The notes beneath the pieces are model-generated. The model searched no databases, was not told where the DNA came from, and was given only the letters and a program-made list of their open reading frames with translations. From Candidatus Campylobacter infans (GTDB lineage Bacteria; Campylobacterota; Campylobacteria; Campylobacterales; Campylobacteraceae), in the NCBI GenBank assembly GCA_009827235.1, contig SPMW01000006.1, forward strand, positions 1 to 61,553: a DNA stretch of 61,553 nt. Reading direction: 5' to 3'. The position numbers and the translations under genes were made by a program. Below, piece after piece: positions 1 through 9,132 of this stretch. Each line of letters starts with the position of its first letter. Position 1 is the stretch's first letter.

Positions 1-339
1 ACGGCGTATTATACGGCGAAGGGCAAGTTTGAAAGTAGTGCGCAAAATAATTTTGATAAAATTACTAATGCGTTAGATAAAACTGGCAAACTTAAAGTAA
101 AGGGCAGTACCGAGTGTGTGCAAGTAACATTGCCTACTAATGCTGGTGGTAATCAAGGCAACTCAGATGCTGTTAAGATAACATTAAACTTTGCAGCTAG
201 CGGCAAGGATGATGCCGTATGCAAACAATTAAAGAAATTACCAGGCATTAAATCAATGTGCGGTAAAAGCGGTACAAATGACAGCATTTCTAGCACTTGT
301 GAAATCCAAGTCGGCGGCTCAGGTGGCATACAATTCTAA
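1..339 (+). CDS. Type IV pilin-like protein, C-terminal part (5' end outside window)
   Basis: The reading frame is open from the first base to a TAA at 337-339, giving 112 residues without a start, so the gene begins left of the window. The fragment is small, polar and rich in Gly, Lys, Asn and Ser, and has four cysteines, two of them bracketing the last third. That layout resembles the disulfide-bounded C-terminal region of a type IV pilin or pseudopilin. The diagnostic N-terminal cleavage motif and hydrophobic helix are not visible, so the family call is inference. A strong intrinsic terminator follows 70 bases later. The giant secreted protein at 13.7-18.1 kb could belong to the same pilus system. 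Confidence 0.5.
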   Translation, partial: TAYYTAKGKFESSAQNNFDKITNALDKTGKLKVKGSTECVQVTLPTNAGGNQGNSDAVKITLNFAASGKDDAVCKQLKKLPGIKSMCGKSGTNDSISSTCEIQVGGSGGIQF

Positions 340-410
340 TTTAGTTTTTTAAGTTTAATTTTCAAATTAATTAAAATTTGAAATTAAAATCTTAAATTAA
401 TTTTAATTCA

Positions 411-446
411 CCCCGTTAAATTTTAAAATTTAGCGGGGTTTTTTAT
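411..446 (+). terminator. Rho-independent terminator after the pilin-like gene
   Basis: CCCCG at 411-415 pairs with CGGGG at 434-438, and the stem continues through the AT-rich interior (14 pairs including one G-T). It is followed directly by a run of six T at 439-444. This is a textbook intrinsic terminator for the upstream gene. Confidence 0.85.
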
Positions 447-496
447 TTTTATTATTCAAATTTCTAAATTTCAAAAAACTTTAAATTTTAAAATTT

Positions 497-1110
497 CAAA
501 AATCTTTTTCAAAACCCGTGCGGAATTAAACTACAAAAAACGCGCAAAACAGGCGCGCGAATAGCACGAACAAAAAAAAACTCGTGGCGGGTGTGGCATA
601 AAAGCGCAAGGCTAAAAATATGGCGCAGACAGACAAACAAAAAAACGCGGGGCGGGCATGGCGCAAAAAAGCACGGCTGAGAGTATGGCAAAGCAAGAGC
701 AAAAAAAGCGTGGCAGGTTTAGCACGTTGGCACAAAAAAGCAGTGTGTGGCGTAAAAGCGTGTGGCTAAGAGTGTGGTGGGCGGGCGCAAACAAAAAAAC
801 GCGCGATAAAGCATTAAATCAAAAACACAAAATCATAAATTTAAAATTTAGCTGGGTTTTTTATTTTTATTCTTTAAATTTTAATTTTCAAAAATCTTTT
901 TAAAACCCGTGCGGAATTTAAAATAATAAAAATAAAAAATGCGTGGTGGGCGCATTTGGCTTGGTGGTAGTTTAGCGTGGAGCGTAAAAGCGTGTGGCTG
1001 AGAATGTGGCACAGGCGAGCAAACAAAAAAAACACGCGATAAAGCATTAAATCAAAAGCACAAAAATCTAAATTTAAAATTTCAGGGGGTTTTTATTCTT
1101 TAATTTTCAA
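497..1110. repeat. Degenerate GC-rich repeat block downstream of the pilin-like gene
   Basis: This gene-free stretch carries nested imperfect repeats. A unit starting AATCTTTTTNAAAACCCGTG occurs at about 500 and again at about 893. A block of roughly 120 bases at 750-873 recurs at 981-1103, both ending in TTTAAAATTT plus a G-run and T-run. Inside are four imperfect copies (about 603, 670, 758 and 989) of a 45-50 base unit containing GTGGCTGAGAGTGTGG-like sequence followed by AGCAAACAAAAAAACGCG-like sequence. Short open frames exist on both strands here but they read through the repeats and look spurious. Function unknown. Confidence 0.7.
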
Positions 1111-1177
1111 ACATCTTTAAATTTTAATTTGCAATTTTTGAAAATTTAAAATTGCAAAACTACCAAAATTTCAAAAT

Positions 1178-2152
1178 TTAAGGCAAGGTGATAGTAAAAA
1201 TTTTTGGCTCGTTTTGTAAATCTAGCGCGCCTTTATGGGCGTTTATTATTTGCGTGCTAAGAGCTAGGCCAAGGCCGTTGCCTTTTAATTTAGTGGTTTT
1301 AAAAGGCTCATACATCACGCTAGGATCGATGCGCGCGCCACTATCGCTAATGCTAAAAATATGCTCGCCATCGCTAAATTTGTGGCTAATGCTAAGCTTG
1401 CCATACTCAGCCTCGCTTTCTTCAATAGCATCAATGCCGTTAAAAATAAAATTACTAAAAACAAGATCAAGCAAGTCAAAATCGCCAGTAATTTCGCCCT
1501 CAAAACCATCAAAACTAAAATCTATTTGCGCGCTAAAATCATAGCTTTTTACGGCATTTTCGCAAGCAATTTTAAGCTCACTTAAAGCAAACTTGCGCTT
1601 ATTTAAATGCACGCCCTTTGTAAAAAGTAAAGTGGCTTTAATAATGCGCTCCACGCGAAAAAGCGACTTTTGGATCTCTTCAATTAAAGCTATATTTTTT
1701 GGCTCGCTACGCTTTAAAAGAGTGCTGGTTAATAAAGCAATGGAGCCGATTGGATTGCGAATTTCGTGGCTTAAATGTGCTGCTATCGCGCCCATTGATA
1801 CCAGCCTTGCGCTTCGTTTTTCAGCGCTTATATCTGTGGCTAAAATCACGCTATGCTCGCCACTTTTGGTGATTTTAACGGCATAATAATGTCCGTTTAG
1901 CTCAATTTCTTGGCTTTTATTATCTGCTTTAATGCTAGCAAATACATCGCCATTAATGCTTGCAAGGCTATTTTCAAGCACGATTTTGCCATTAGAATCC
2001 ACAACCCAAAGAGCCGCGCCAAGGCTTTCAACTATTTGGCGCACAAAATTACGCATATTATCGTAGCTTGCGCTTAAAATTTTATATTCTTCTTCTACTT
2101 TATAAGTGCTTTGAATCAAGCTTTCTAGGGTGCTTTGAATATCTTGTTTCAT
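1178..2152 (-). CDS. flgS: Sensor histidine kinase FlgS (flagellar regulon)
   Basis: A 324-residue cytoplasmic histidine kinase with no membrane segment. It has an N-terminal coiled coil, a PAS-like segment at about 35-110, an H-box HLSHEIRNPIGSI with the probable phospho-acceptor His129, and a C-terminal ATPase domain with N-box (NFIFNGIDAI) and G-box (GNGLGLALS). This architecture matches epsilonproteobacterial FlgS, which phosphorylates FlgR to activate sigma-54-dependent flagellar genes. The flagellin at 6063 has a sigma-54 promoter, which fits. The ATG overlaps the end of the upstream DUF234-like gene by 4 bases, indicating translational coupling. Confidence 0.85.
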   Translation of the reverse strand: MKQDIQSTLESLIQSTYKVEEEYKILSASYDNMRNFVRQIVESLGAALWVVDSNGKIVLENSLASINGDVFASIKADNKSQEIELNGHYYAVKITKSGEHSVILATDISAEKRSARLVSMGAIAAHLSHEIRNPIGSIALLTSTLLKRSEPKNIALIEEIQKSLFRVERIIKATLLFTKGVHLNKRKFALSELKIACENAVKSYDFSAQIDFSFDGFEGEITGDFDLLDLVFSNFIFNGIDAIEESEAEYGKLSISHKFSDGEHIFSISDSGARIDPSVMYEPFKTTKLKGNGLGLALSTQIINAHKGALDLQNEPKIFTITLP

Positions 2153-3003
2153 AAAATTGCCTCAAAATCGTTTAATGAAAAAAGCCAAACATTTTGACCT
2201 TTATTTGTTATTAGCTCGCTTGAAAATCCACCAAGAGAAAAAAGCGCGTAATAATCAGGCTTTAAGCCACATTGCTCGCATTTAAATTGTAATTTAGTAA
2301 GCAAGGATTTACAAATTTTATGTTCTTTATATTTTACCTCGCCAACTATTAGCTTAGAGCGCGCATTTACGAATATATCGATCTCAACGCCCTTTTGCCA
2401 GTAGCTTGAAATGGTATTTGGCTCTATATTTAGCGTTTTTGCTAAAAGCTTAGCACAAGCTTGCTCAAAACCAAAGCTATAAAAACGCTCTAAATTTTGC
2501 TTAATAAATTCTAAAATTTTTTGCCTTGCGCCTAATTTAGGGCTTTTAAGCAAGGCATTATCCGCACAAAAACTAAACCAAAAACGATAAAATCCCTTGC
2601 TAAATTGAACTTTATTTTGGATTTTATAACGCCTAATTTCACGCTTTAATTTTTGTCCTTTTATGCGAATAGGCGGGATTTGTGGCGTTTTTTCTAGTTT
2701 TAAAATTTCTAAATTAAAAAGCATATTTAAAATGCTTTTTGCATTATGCGTGCTTTTGCTTAGGCTAAAAATCCCGCGCTTTCCGCGCGCTACTCGTTTT
2801 AGCAAAATTATCGCATCGCTTGCTTGTTCTTTAAAAAGCTTATTAAAATTTCGCTCGATTTTGCTTGCTTGATTTAAAATTTGCTCATTTATAGCCTCTA
2901 AAATATCGCTATATTTACACCCAAAATCAAGCCCTTCAAAAACAAAATAAAATTTTAAAGCTTCATTTAAGCTTAAATGTGAAAATCTGGCTAATTCTTT
3001 GAT
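2149..3003 (-). CDS. DUF234-like protein with no canonical start codon
   Basis: The frame is open from 3036 down to the stop at 2149. The first ATG/GTG/TTG-type codon is a TTG at 2805, which lacks a ribosome binding site. Upstream sequence in the same frame still looks coding: acidic, lysine-rich and hydrophobic residues in natural order, including ELARFSHLSLNEALKF. An AAAGAG lies just before ATC codons at 3001-3006, so I place the start at ATC 3003; ATT 3018 is the alternative. The C-terminal half resembles the DUF234 domain of archaeal/bacterial ATPases (EVKYKEHKICKSLL, nuclease-like). It overlaps the HIT gene upstream and flgS downstream. It could be a pseudogene by loss of its start. Confidence 0.6.
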   Translation of the reverse strand: MKELARFSHLSLNEALKFYFVFEGLDFGCKYSDILEAINEQILNQASKIERNFNKLFKEQASDAIILLKRVARGKRGIFSLSKSTHNAKSILNMLFNLEILKLEKTPQIPPIRIKGQKLKREIRRYKIQNKVQFSKGFYRFWFSFCADNALLKSPKLGARQKILEFIKQNLERFYSFGFEQACAKLLAKTLNIEPNTISSYWQKGVEIDIFVNARSKLIVGEVKYKEHKICKSLLTKLQFKCEQCGLKPDYYALFSLGGFSSELITNKGQNVWLFSLNDFEAIL

Positions 3004-3371
3004 GATAAACTCTTTAATTGCTGATTTAAATACTCGCTAAATGCGCTAATATCTAGCTTACGCCTTTGTGCTTGGCGTTGTTTTTGTCCCCACATACTTT
3101 GTGGCCAAAAGCTATCGTCTTTAAAGCGCGCTTGAATGTGTAAATGCACGCGCGGGACATAGTTTGCTAGGCTTGCCCAATTAATTTTATCTGGATGGTA
3201 AAACTCACGCAAAGCACGCTCACAGCATAATCCAACGCTAAAAAGATACGCCCTAAGATCGCTTGGTAAATCGCTTAATTCTTTAAAAGGCTCGTTTGTA
3301 AAAATTTTAAGCCAGGGGATTTCGGCTATTTCTAGCTCTATAAAAAGTTTATCATCTTGGTAAATCATCAA
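2991..3371 (-). CDS. HIT-family (histidine triad) protein
   Basis: A 126-residue protein with the histidine-triad segment VPRVHLHIQARF; His76 and His78 are present and the third position is Gln80, as in the HxHxQ variants of this superfamily. Members hydrolyse or transfer nucleotides (for example dinucleoside polyphosphates). The substrate is not evident here. The start lies inside the end of bioD (20-base overlap) and the end overlaps the putative start of the DUF234-like gene, so bioD-HIT-DUF234-flgS look like one translationally coupled operon. Two consecutive ATGs begin the frame; either may be used. Confidence 0.75.
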   Translation of the reverse strand: MMIYQDDKLFIELEIAEIPWLKIFTNEPFKELSDLPSDLRAYLFSVGLCCERALREFYHPDKINWASLANYVPRVHLHIQARFKDDSFWPQSMWGQKQRQAQRRKLDISAFSEYLNQQLKSLSSKN

Positions 3372-4011
3372 ACACCCCTGAAATTAAAATTTGCTCTTTT
3401 AGCGATATACAGGCATTTTTAAGAGATTTTTCATCATCAAAATACAAAAGCTCAAAAAATTTTATGTGATTATAATGTTTTTTTAAAAAATCCTTGCTTA
3501 ATTCGTCTTGGCAATTTGAAAAAATCACGCCTAAAAGCTTGATATTTCGCGCTTTTAAAGCCTCTATGCTAAGTGCTGTGTGATTAATGCTACCAAGATA
3601 TTCACAAGCTACTAAAAACACGCCAAAATCGTATTTTTCAACATAATCAATCATAAAATGTTCTCTATCAAGCGGAGTAAAAAGCCCGCCAGCAAGCTCA
3701 ATTAGCAAATTTTCATTTTGTGCTGGCTTGATATTTAGGCCGTTTATGTTTAAGTTTTCTTTAATCATACCAGCGTGCGGCGAGCAAGCGTGGGCTAAAT
3801 CAAAGCCTGCTTTATGGATTTTTATAGTTTTTAAAAAGCTAGGATTTTTAGCGCAATATTTTAAATTAAACTCAGCCATAAACTCACTATCACTTGGCGT
3901 GCCAGCTTGAATTAGCTTAAAATACTCATAGCCAAAACTAGCACAAAGCACCGCGCTAGCGTGCGTTTTGCCAGCGTTTGTATGAATGCTAGCTAAAAAA
4001 ATATTTTTCAT
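3352..4011 (-). CDS. bioD: ATP-dependent dethiobiotin synthetase BioD
   Basis: A 219-residue P-loop enzyme that closes the ureido ring of dethiobiotin from 7,8-diaminononanoate, CO2 and ATP in biotin synthesis. The N-terminal motif SIHTNAGKTHASA (residues 8-20) is the variant P-loop of BioD, and LIELAGGLFTPLD matches the conserved EGAGGxxxP segment. Length fits the family. An AAGGACAAAA ribosome binding site precedes the ATG at 4011. No other bio genes are nearby; the neighbours are a HIT protein and, upstream on the same strand, mnmG. Confidence 0.88.
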   Translation of the reverse strand: MKNIFLASIHTNAGKTHASAVLCASFGYEYFKLIQAGTPSDSEFMAEFNLKYCAKNPSFLKTIKIHKAGFDLAHACSPHAGMIKENLNINGLNIKPAQNENLLIELAGGLFTPLDREHFMIDYVEKYDFGVFLVACEYLGSINHTALSIEALKARNIKLLGVIFSNCQDELSKDFLKKHYNHIKFFELLYFDDEKSLKNACISLKEQILISGVFDDLPR

Positions 4012-4040
4012 TTTTGTCCTTGTGGATTTAAAATTTTAAA

Positions 4041-5918
4041 TTAAGTTTTATTTTTATTTAATTGCTTTATTGAAATTTGTAATATATCAATGGCTGCTGG
4101 CGTTATCCCGCTGATATTTAAGGCTGCGCCTAAGGTCTGTGGTTTTAGCTCATTTAGCTTGGATCTTACTTCATTGCTAAGGCTGGCAATGGCGTTATAA
4201 TCAATATTTTCTGGTATTTTTGTGTGGGCTAATTCTTTCATTTTTGCTACTTCGTCTTTTTCTTGTAAGATGTAGTGATAATATTTTGCTTCTATTAAAA
4301 TTTGCTCTAAGCTTTGCTGGCTTAAATTTTGAAAAAACGGATCTAGGCTTTGAAGTTTTTGGGTGTTAAAGCTCTTGCGCGCGGCGATTTTTTGTAAGCT
4401 TGCATTTTGGCTAATAGGCTCTTCATCTAAGCTTTTAAGCAAGGCTAGATTTTGTTTATTTGGCGTAATAATCTTGTTTAATAAAAGCTCCATACCGCGC
4501 GCTATATCATCTTTTAGCTCTCTTATGGCTTTAATATCTGCCTTGGTTAAAAGCCCAAAATTATAGCCGTATTCACCAAGCCTTAAATGCGCGTTGTTCT
4601 CGCGTAAAAGCAGGCGAAACTCAGCCCTGCTAGTAAAAATTCTATAAGGCTCATTTGTGCCTTTTGTAACTAAATCATCGATTAAAACGCCAATATACGC
4701 TTCTTCGCGCCCTAAAATAAAAGGCTCTTTACCATTTAAAGCAAGGCTTGCGTTTATTCCTGCCATCAAGCCCTGCGCTGCTGCTTCTTCATAGCCTGTG
4801 GTGCCGTTTATTTGCCCTGCTAAATACAATCCACTAAGAGTCTTGCTCTCTAAGCTATGTTTTAGCTGGGTTGGCTGTGCGTAATCATATTCTACCGCAT
4901 AGCCTGGACGCGTTATTTTGGCGTTTTCAAGGCCTTTGATGGAGCGTAGCATTGCTAGCTGGACATCATAAGGCAGGCTTGTTGAAAGGCCGTTTAAATA
5001 ATATTCGTTTTTTTGCGCAGTTTGTGGCTCGATGAAAACATGATGCCTCAAACGCTCGCTAAATTCATAAATTTTAGTTTCTATACTAGGACAATACCTT
5101 GGCCCTGTTGAGTTAATCTGCCCTGTAAATAACGGAGCGCGCGAAAAATTTGAGCGAATGATTTCGTGCGTGCGCTCATTTGTGTAGGTTATAAAGCAAG
5201 CTAGCTGGGTGGGATTAAAATTTTTTGTGCGAAAACTAAAAGGGTGCGGTATTTCATCGCCATTTTGGGCTTCAAGCACGCTAAAATCAATGCTACTTGC
5301 TAGCACGCGCGGGCAGGTGCCAGTTTTTAGCCTGCCTAGCTTAATGCCGTGATGCTCTAAGCTTAGGCTTAGCTCGCTACTTGCTAGCTCGCCTACGCGC
5401 CCAGCATTTTGCTTGGCTGTGCCAATGTGAATTAGCCCGCGCAAAAATGTCCCAGTAGTAATTATTAATTTTTTACAAGCATATTCATTGCCTATGCTAG
5501 TTCTTATGCCACAAACCTCGCTTTTATCGCCATTTTTACAAGATAAAATTTGCGTGGCTATTTCTTGGCTGATGTCTAAATTTGGCGTATTTAAAAGCAA
5601 ATTTCGCATATAAATGCGGTAAGCATCCATATCGATTTGCGCGCGAGAACCACGCACAGCAGGCCCTTTGCTTTCATTTAAGATTCTATATTGAAGCCCG
5701 CATTCATCACTAGCAAGCCCCATAGCACCGCCAAGAGCGTCTATTTCTTTAACCAAATGCCCCTTAGCCAATCCGCCAATAGCAGGGTTACAACTAGCTG
5801 CGCCGATTTGCTCGCATAAAATCGTAATTAGCAGAGTTTTTGCGCCCATTTTAGCACAAGCCAAACTTGCTTCAATGCCAGCATGACCGCCTCCAATGAT
5901 GATTATATCATAACGCAT
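4041..5918 (-). CDS. mnmG: tRNA U34 carboxymethylaminomethyl synthase subunit MnmG (GidA)
   Basis: A 625-residue FAD-binding protein. It works with MnmE to modify the wobble uridine of several tRNAs. The dinucleotide-binding motif [20 protein letters not shown] sits at the N-terminus, followed by [13 protein letters not shown] and [11 protein letters not shown] with its conserved Arg-Gly segments; [16 protein letters not shown] is the C-terminal FAD motif. Length is normal for the family. AAGGACAAAA precedes the ATG, and a -10 box lies at 5944-5949. The gene is divergent from flagellin. Confidence 0.96.
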   Translation of the reverse strand: MRYDIIIIGGGHAGIEASLACAKMGAKTLLITILCEQIGAASCNPAIGGLAKGHLVKEIDALGGAMGLASDECGLQYRILNESKGPAVRGSRAQIDMDAYRIYMRNLLLNTPNLDISQEIATQILSCKNGDKSEVCGIRTSIGNEYACKKLIITTGTFLRGLIHIGTAKQNAGRVGELASSELSLSLEHHGIKLGRLKTGTCPRVLASSIDFSVLEAQNGDEIPHPFSFRTKNFNPTQLACFITYTNERTHEIIRSNFSRAPLFTGQINSTGPRYCPSIETKIYEFSERLRHHVFIEPQTAQKNEYYLNGLSTSLPYDVQLAMLRSIKGLENAKITRPGYAVEYDYAQPTQLKHSLESKTLSGLYLAGQINGTTGYEEAAAQGLMAGINASLALNGKEPFILGREEAYIGVLIDDLVTKGTNEPYRIFTSRAEFRLLLRENNAHLRLGEYGYNFGLLTKADIKAIRELKDDIARGMELLLNKIITPNKQNLALLKSLDEEPISQNASLQKIAARKSFNTQKLQSLDPFFQNLSQQSLEQILIEAKYYHYILQEKDEVAKMKELAHTKIPENIDYNAIASLSNEVRSKLNELKPQTLGAALNISGITPAAIDILQISIKQLNKNKT

Positions 5919-5943
5919 TTTTGTCCTTATAAAAAAATCGCAG

Positions 5944-5949
5944 ATTTTA
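5944..5949 (-). promoter_or_regulatory. Probable -10 box for mnmG
   Basis: On the minus strand TAAAAT is preceded by TTGC, the extended -10 layout seen upstream of many genes in this window. It lies 26 bases before the mnmG start. Confidence 0.5.
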
Positions 5950-6013
5950 GCAAGTTAAAGTTTAAAAATACAAATCTTAAAATTTTAATAAGCTCAAATT
6001 AAGAAATTTTAAT

Positions 6014-6030
6014 TTGGAATACTTCTTGCT
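6014..6030 (+). promoter_or_regulatory. Sigma-54 (RpoN) promoter of flagellin
   Basis: TTGG at 6014-6017 and TTGC at 6026-6029 give the -24/-12 GG-N10-GC spacing required by sigma-54. The predicted start of transcription is near 6041, leaving a leader of about 20 bases with AAGGA at 6052-6056. In Campylobacter flaB uses sigma-54 and flaA uses sigma-28; I see no convincing sigma-28 box here. Confidence 0.85.
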
Positions 6031-6062
6031 AAGGCGTTTAAAATTTTAAAAAAGGACTCAAA

Positions 6063-7646
6063 ATGAGTTTTCGCATAAACACTAATATTTCAGCTATGAA
6101 CGCCTACACAAATGCAAGTGCGACAGGCAGAGAGCTAGATGCAAGCATAGCCAAACTTAGCTCAGGCCTAAGAATAAATAAAGCAGCCGATGACGCCTCA
6201 GGTATGACCATAGCAGATAGCCTGCGCGCCCAAGCAAGCGCGCTAGGTCAAGCCATAGCAAACGGCAATGACGCAATAGGCATTGTTCAAACTGCCGACA
6301 AAGCAATGGACGAGCAATTAAGCATTCTAAATACAATTCGCACCAAAGCAGTTCAAGCAGCACAAGATGGCCAAACCTCACAATCACGCGAAGCTCTACA
6401 AAGCGATATTTCAAGGCTACTTGAAGAGCTTGATAATATCGCCACCACCACTAGCTTTAATGGCCAACAACTCTTAAATGGCAACTTCTCCAATAAAAAT
6501 TTCCAAATCGGTGCTTACGCTAATCAAACAGTTCAAGTTTCAATCGGTGCTACTGCTAGTGATAAAATCGGCCTTACGCGCTTTGAAACCTCAGCGCCAA
6601 TAGCCTATATAAATAGCGGACTTTCGCAATTTGAGCTTGCCCTTAGTTTATCGGGCATTGATGGCTATCCAAATGGATATAATTTCCAAAACATAGCCGG
6701 CACCGAGCTAAAAGAGCACGGGCTTAAAGCAGTGGCCGATAGATTAAATGCGGTGTCTGATTTAACGGGCGTTTCGGCTAAGGTGATGAATACGCTTACT
6801 TTTTCATCCACAGTTCAAGCAGGCAAAATAACCGGCCTTACAATAAATGATATAAGCATAGGCATAGTAGAAACAAAATCTGGCGATTCAAACTCAGTAT
6901 TAGTAAATGCGATAAATAAAGTAAAAGAACAAACAGGCGTTGAAGCTAGTGTAAAAGATGGCAAGCTCACCCTAAATGCCAAAGATGGCAGGGCGATTAG
7001 ATTTAAATATGATGAGGGTGGTAGCGCAGTTGGCGGAGTATTTAGTGGCAATGGCAAAGATATAAAAGATGTGGCAATTTTAGGGCGTTTAACCTTAGTG
7101 CGCCAAGATGCTAGGGATATTGTTTTTAATATCTCGGCTGTAAATAATGTAACAGTTTCAGCTGTGAATTTAGGCAATAGCATAAGCAGTGGCTACACAA
7201 TCAGCGATACAAAAGCATTTAGTGGCACAGCAGCTAGCCAAAAAAGCATAAGCTTAAAGGATCTAAATACAGGCATAATGTCTTCAAGCATAGCAGATGC
7301 CTTGGGGTATTTTGCTGCTGGTGCGCTAAAAAGCGACCAAAGAAGCGGAGTAACGACTTATTATGGCGCACAAGCTATGGTAAGTGTGGCAGAATCAGCC
7401 CAAAAAGCCCTTGATAGAATACGCTCAGATCTAGGCTCAGTTCAAAACCAGCTCCAAAGCACAATTAGCAATATAACAGTAACCCAAGTAAATGTAAAAT
7501 CTAGCGAAAGCCAAATCCGCGATGTGGATTTTGCCACAGAAGCTAGCAATTTTAACAAATACAATCTCTTAGCCCAATCAGGCAGTTATGCCATGAGCCA
7601 AGCAAATACAATTCAGCAAAATGTTATGAGATTATTACAAAACTAA
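6063..7646 (+). CDS. fla: Flagellin
   Basis: A 527-residue flagellar filament subunit exported by the flagellar type III apparatus. The conserved N-terminal D0/D1 domain (about 1-170, starting MSFRINTNISAMNAY) and C-terminal D1/D0 domain (about 410-527, ending MRLLQN) flank a variable centre. The segment LNTIRTKAVQAAQDGQ is of the epsilonproteobacterial type that is known to evade TLR5. It is a bit shorter than C. jejuni FlaA. Only one copy lies here, driven by a sigma-54 promoter; whether a second flagellin exists elsewhere is not visible. Epsilon flagellins are glycosylated on surface Ser/Thr in the centre, which is Ser-rich here. Confidence 0.95.
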   Translation: MSFRINTNISAMNAYTNASATGRELDASIAKLSSGLRINKAADDASGMTIADSLRAQASALGQAIANGNDAIGIVQTADKAMDEQLSILNTIRTKAVQAAQDGQTSQSREALQSDISRLLEELDNIATTTSFNGQQLLNGNFSNKNFQIGAYANQTVQVSIGATASDKIGLTRFETSAPIAYINSGLSQFELALSLSGIDGYPNGYNFQNIAGTELKEHGLKAVADRLNAVSDLTGVSAKVMNTLTFSSTVQAGKITGLTINDISIGIVETKSGDSNSVLVNAINKVKEQTGVEASVKDGKLTLNAKDGRAIRFKYDEGGSAVGGVFSGNGKDIKDVAILGRLTLVRQDARDIVFNISAVNNVTVSAVNLGNSISSGYTISDTKAFSGTAASQKSISLKDLNTGIMSSSIADALGYFAAGALKSDQRSGVTTYYGAQAMVSVAESAQKALDRIRSDLGSVQNQLQSTISNITVTQVNVKSSESQIRDVDFATEASNFNKYNLLAQSGSYAMSQANTIQQNVMRLLQN

Positions 7647-7658
7647 ACGCCCAATGAT

Positions 7659-7925
7659 TTAACTAAACAACTCATCATTTTGCGCGCTAGTATCGTTTAA
7701 AGCAGAGTTTTGCTCGCTAAATCCATTTTGTAAATTATATTTAAAATTTTGAATTTCTAATTGTGCGTTTTCTAATAGCTCGCTAGCATCGCGGGCTATT
7801 AGTGAGCCTTTTTTAAAAAGCTCAATGCTATCTTTAAGCGTGGTGTTTTCATCATTTAACTTAGTTAAAATTTCTTCAATTTCTTGTAATTTTTCTTCAA
7901 AGCTTGCGCTATTTAGAGTTTTCAT
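7659..7925 (-). CDS. xseB: Exodeoxyribonuclease VII small subunit XseB
   Basis: An 88-residue, helical, charged protein. The motif SFEEKLQEIEEILTKLNDEN and the following LKDSIELFKKGSLIARDASELL match XseB, which forms exonuclease VII with XseA. The C-terminal 25 residues are low-complexity Asn/Ser/Gln. Its start lies inside the end of metX (17-base overlap). The gene converges with flagellin and the two stops are 12 bases apart. Confidence 0.88.
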   Translation of the reverse strand: MKTLNSASFEEKLQEIEEILTKLNDENTTLKDSIELFKKGSLIARDASELLENAQLEIQNFKYNLQNGFSEQNSALNDTSAQNDELFS

Positions 7926-9057
7926 TTAAGAACCTTTTTATGTGTTTTGTTGTTATGTCGTTTTCTACCAAAAAAGAATCATGCCCATAATCGCTATGCT
8001 CGCAACTATAAAAATGCTCTCTCCCAAGCTCGCTTAAAGCTTGGCTGATTTGCTCCATTTCATCAGGCATAAAAAGCAAATCCCCGCTAAATGCTAGCAA
8101 ATAAAAGCGCGCCTTGCTTAATGAAAGCGCGTTTTTTAGGCTATTGTAATGGCGCGTGCTATCAAAGTTATTCATCATTTTTGCCACATACAAATAACAT
8201 AGCGGATCGTATTTTCTAGCAAAATTATCGCCATTGTATTGCATATAACGCTCAATCTCATAACGCCCAAAAAGCTCATAAAGCCCGTCCGTGCCAGAGT
8301 AATTGCGCCCAAATTTTCTAGCCATTGAATGCGGGCTTAAAAAGCTTATATGCCCTGCCATTCTGCCTATGCTTAGCCCGTTTAAGCCATTTTCTTTAAT
8401 GTGCTCTTTATCATAATAACCGCCCATGAATGCGCTATCGCGCACTATTGCTTCTGTGGCGATTTTATTAAAGGCTATCGCCCAAGGTTGCGTGGCATAA
8501 GTGCTAGCTAGGATCATTATATTATCGCAAAAATGGCTTTGTTCTATGCCAAAGCACAACGCTTGCATTCCCCCAAGACTCCCACCTATAATAGCGCGCG
8601 CTTTTTTAATCCCCAAACGCTCAAATAAGCGCATTTGTGCGCGCACTACATCGCTAATTGCAAGCACAGGAAAGCGCAATCTATACTCACGCCCTGTGCT
8701 AGCCTCAATGCTTAGCGCATTCGTAGAACCGCCCAAAATACCGCCATTTGCGCCCAAAATACTCACACAAATCACAAAATATTTATTTGTATCAATAGCC
8801 TTATTTGCCCCAATTACATCATCCCACCAGCCTTTTTTACGCTCGCCTTCATAACGCCCAGCCGCGTGGCAATTTCCACTTAATGCATGGCAAATAACAA
8901 TGGCATTATCTCCATTAAAATGTCCGTAAGTTTCGTATTCAAGCCAAAAATCACTTAAAATCCGCCCACTTTCAAGGTTTAAAATTTCATTAAAATATTC
9001 TTTGCGGGTTTGAAGGTTTAGCTCGTCATCGTTGCTAAAATACTCTTTATCTTGCAT
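7909..9057 (-). CDS. metX: Homoserine O-acetyltransferase MetX
   Basis: A 382-residue alpha/beta-hydrolase acyltransferase acting on homoserine in methionine synthesis. The nucleophile Ser160 sits in GGSLGGMQ; Asp326 (FSGDLLF) and His359 (DYGHDSF) complete the triad. The oxyanion and substrate segments around ICHALSGNCHAAG and FPVLAISDVVRAQ fit the family. The acyl donor (acetyl or succinyl) cannot be told from sequence by eye. It shares an operon with xseB. The homoserine source, hom, lies about 2 kb upstream. Confidence 0.92.
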   Translation of the reverse strand: MQDKEYFSNDDELNLQTRKEYFNEILNLESGRILSDFWLEYETYGHFNGDNAIVICHALSGNCHAAGRYEGERKKGWWDDVIGANKAIDTNKYFVICVSILGANGGILGGSTNALSIEASTGREYRLRFPVLAISDVVRAQMRLFERLGIKKARAIIGGSLGGMQALCFGIEQSHFCDNIMILASTYATQPWAIAFNKIATEAIVRDSAFMGGYYDKEHIKENGLNGLSIGRMAGHISFLSPHSMARKFGRNYSGTDGLYELFGRYEIERYMQYNGDNFARKYDPLCYLYVAKMMNNFDSTRHYNSLKNALSLSKARFYLLAFSGDLLFMPDEMEQISQALSELGREHFYSCEHSDYGHDSFLVENDITTKHIKRFLNENSK

Positions 9058-9085
9058 TTATTTTGCCTTGTGATTTTAAGCGCGG

Positions 9086-9091
9086 ATTGTA
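9086..9091 (-). promoter_or_regulatory. Probable -10 box for metX-xseB
   Basis: TACAAT on the minus strand, preceded by TATGC and followed by CCGCGC, the same context as several other promoters in the window. It lies 29 bases before the metX ATG. Confidence 0.55.
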
Positions 9092-9132
9092 GCATAATTT
9101 TAAAATTTTGGCTCTTTTGATTTTAAAGTAAG

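Noticed and set aside
771..786. G-rich TGGTGGGCGGG as a pilin-variation G-quadruplex
   Set aside because: The G runs are uneven (2, 3, 3) and there is no fourth run of three, so a stable quadruplex is not well supported.
509..903. Short open frames on both strands (60-81 residues) in the repeat block
   Set aside because: They run through the degenerate repeats, have no ribosome site, overlap each other on opposite strands and give unnatural residue composition.
2149..2805. TTG at 2805 as start of the DUF234-like gene
   Set aside because: No ribosome site, and the same frame stays coding-like for about 70 more codons upstream.
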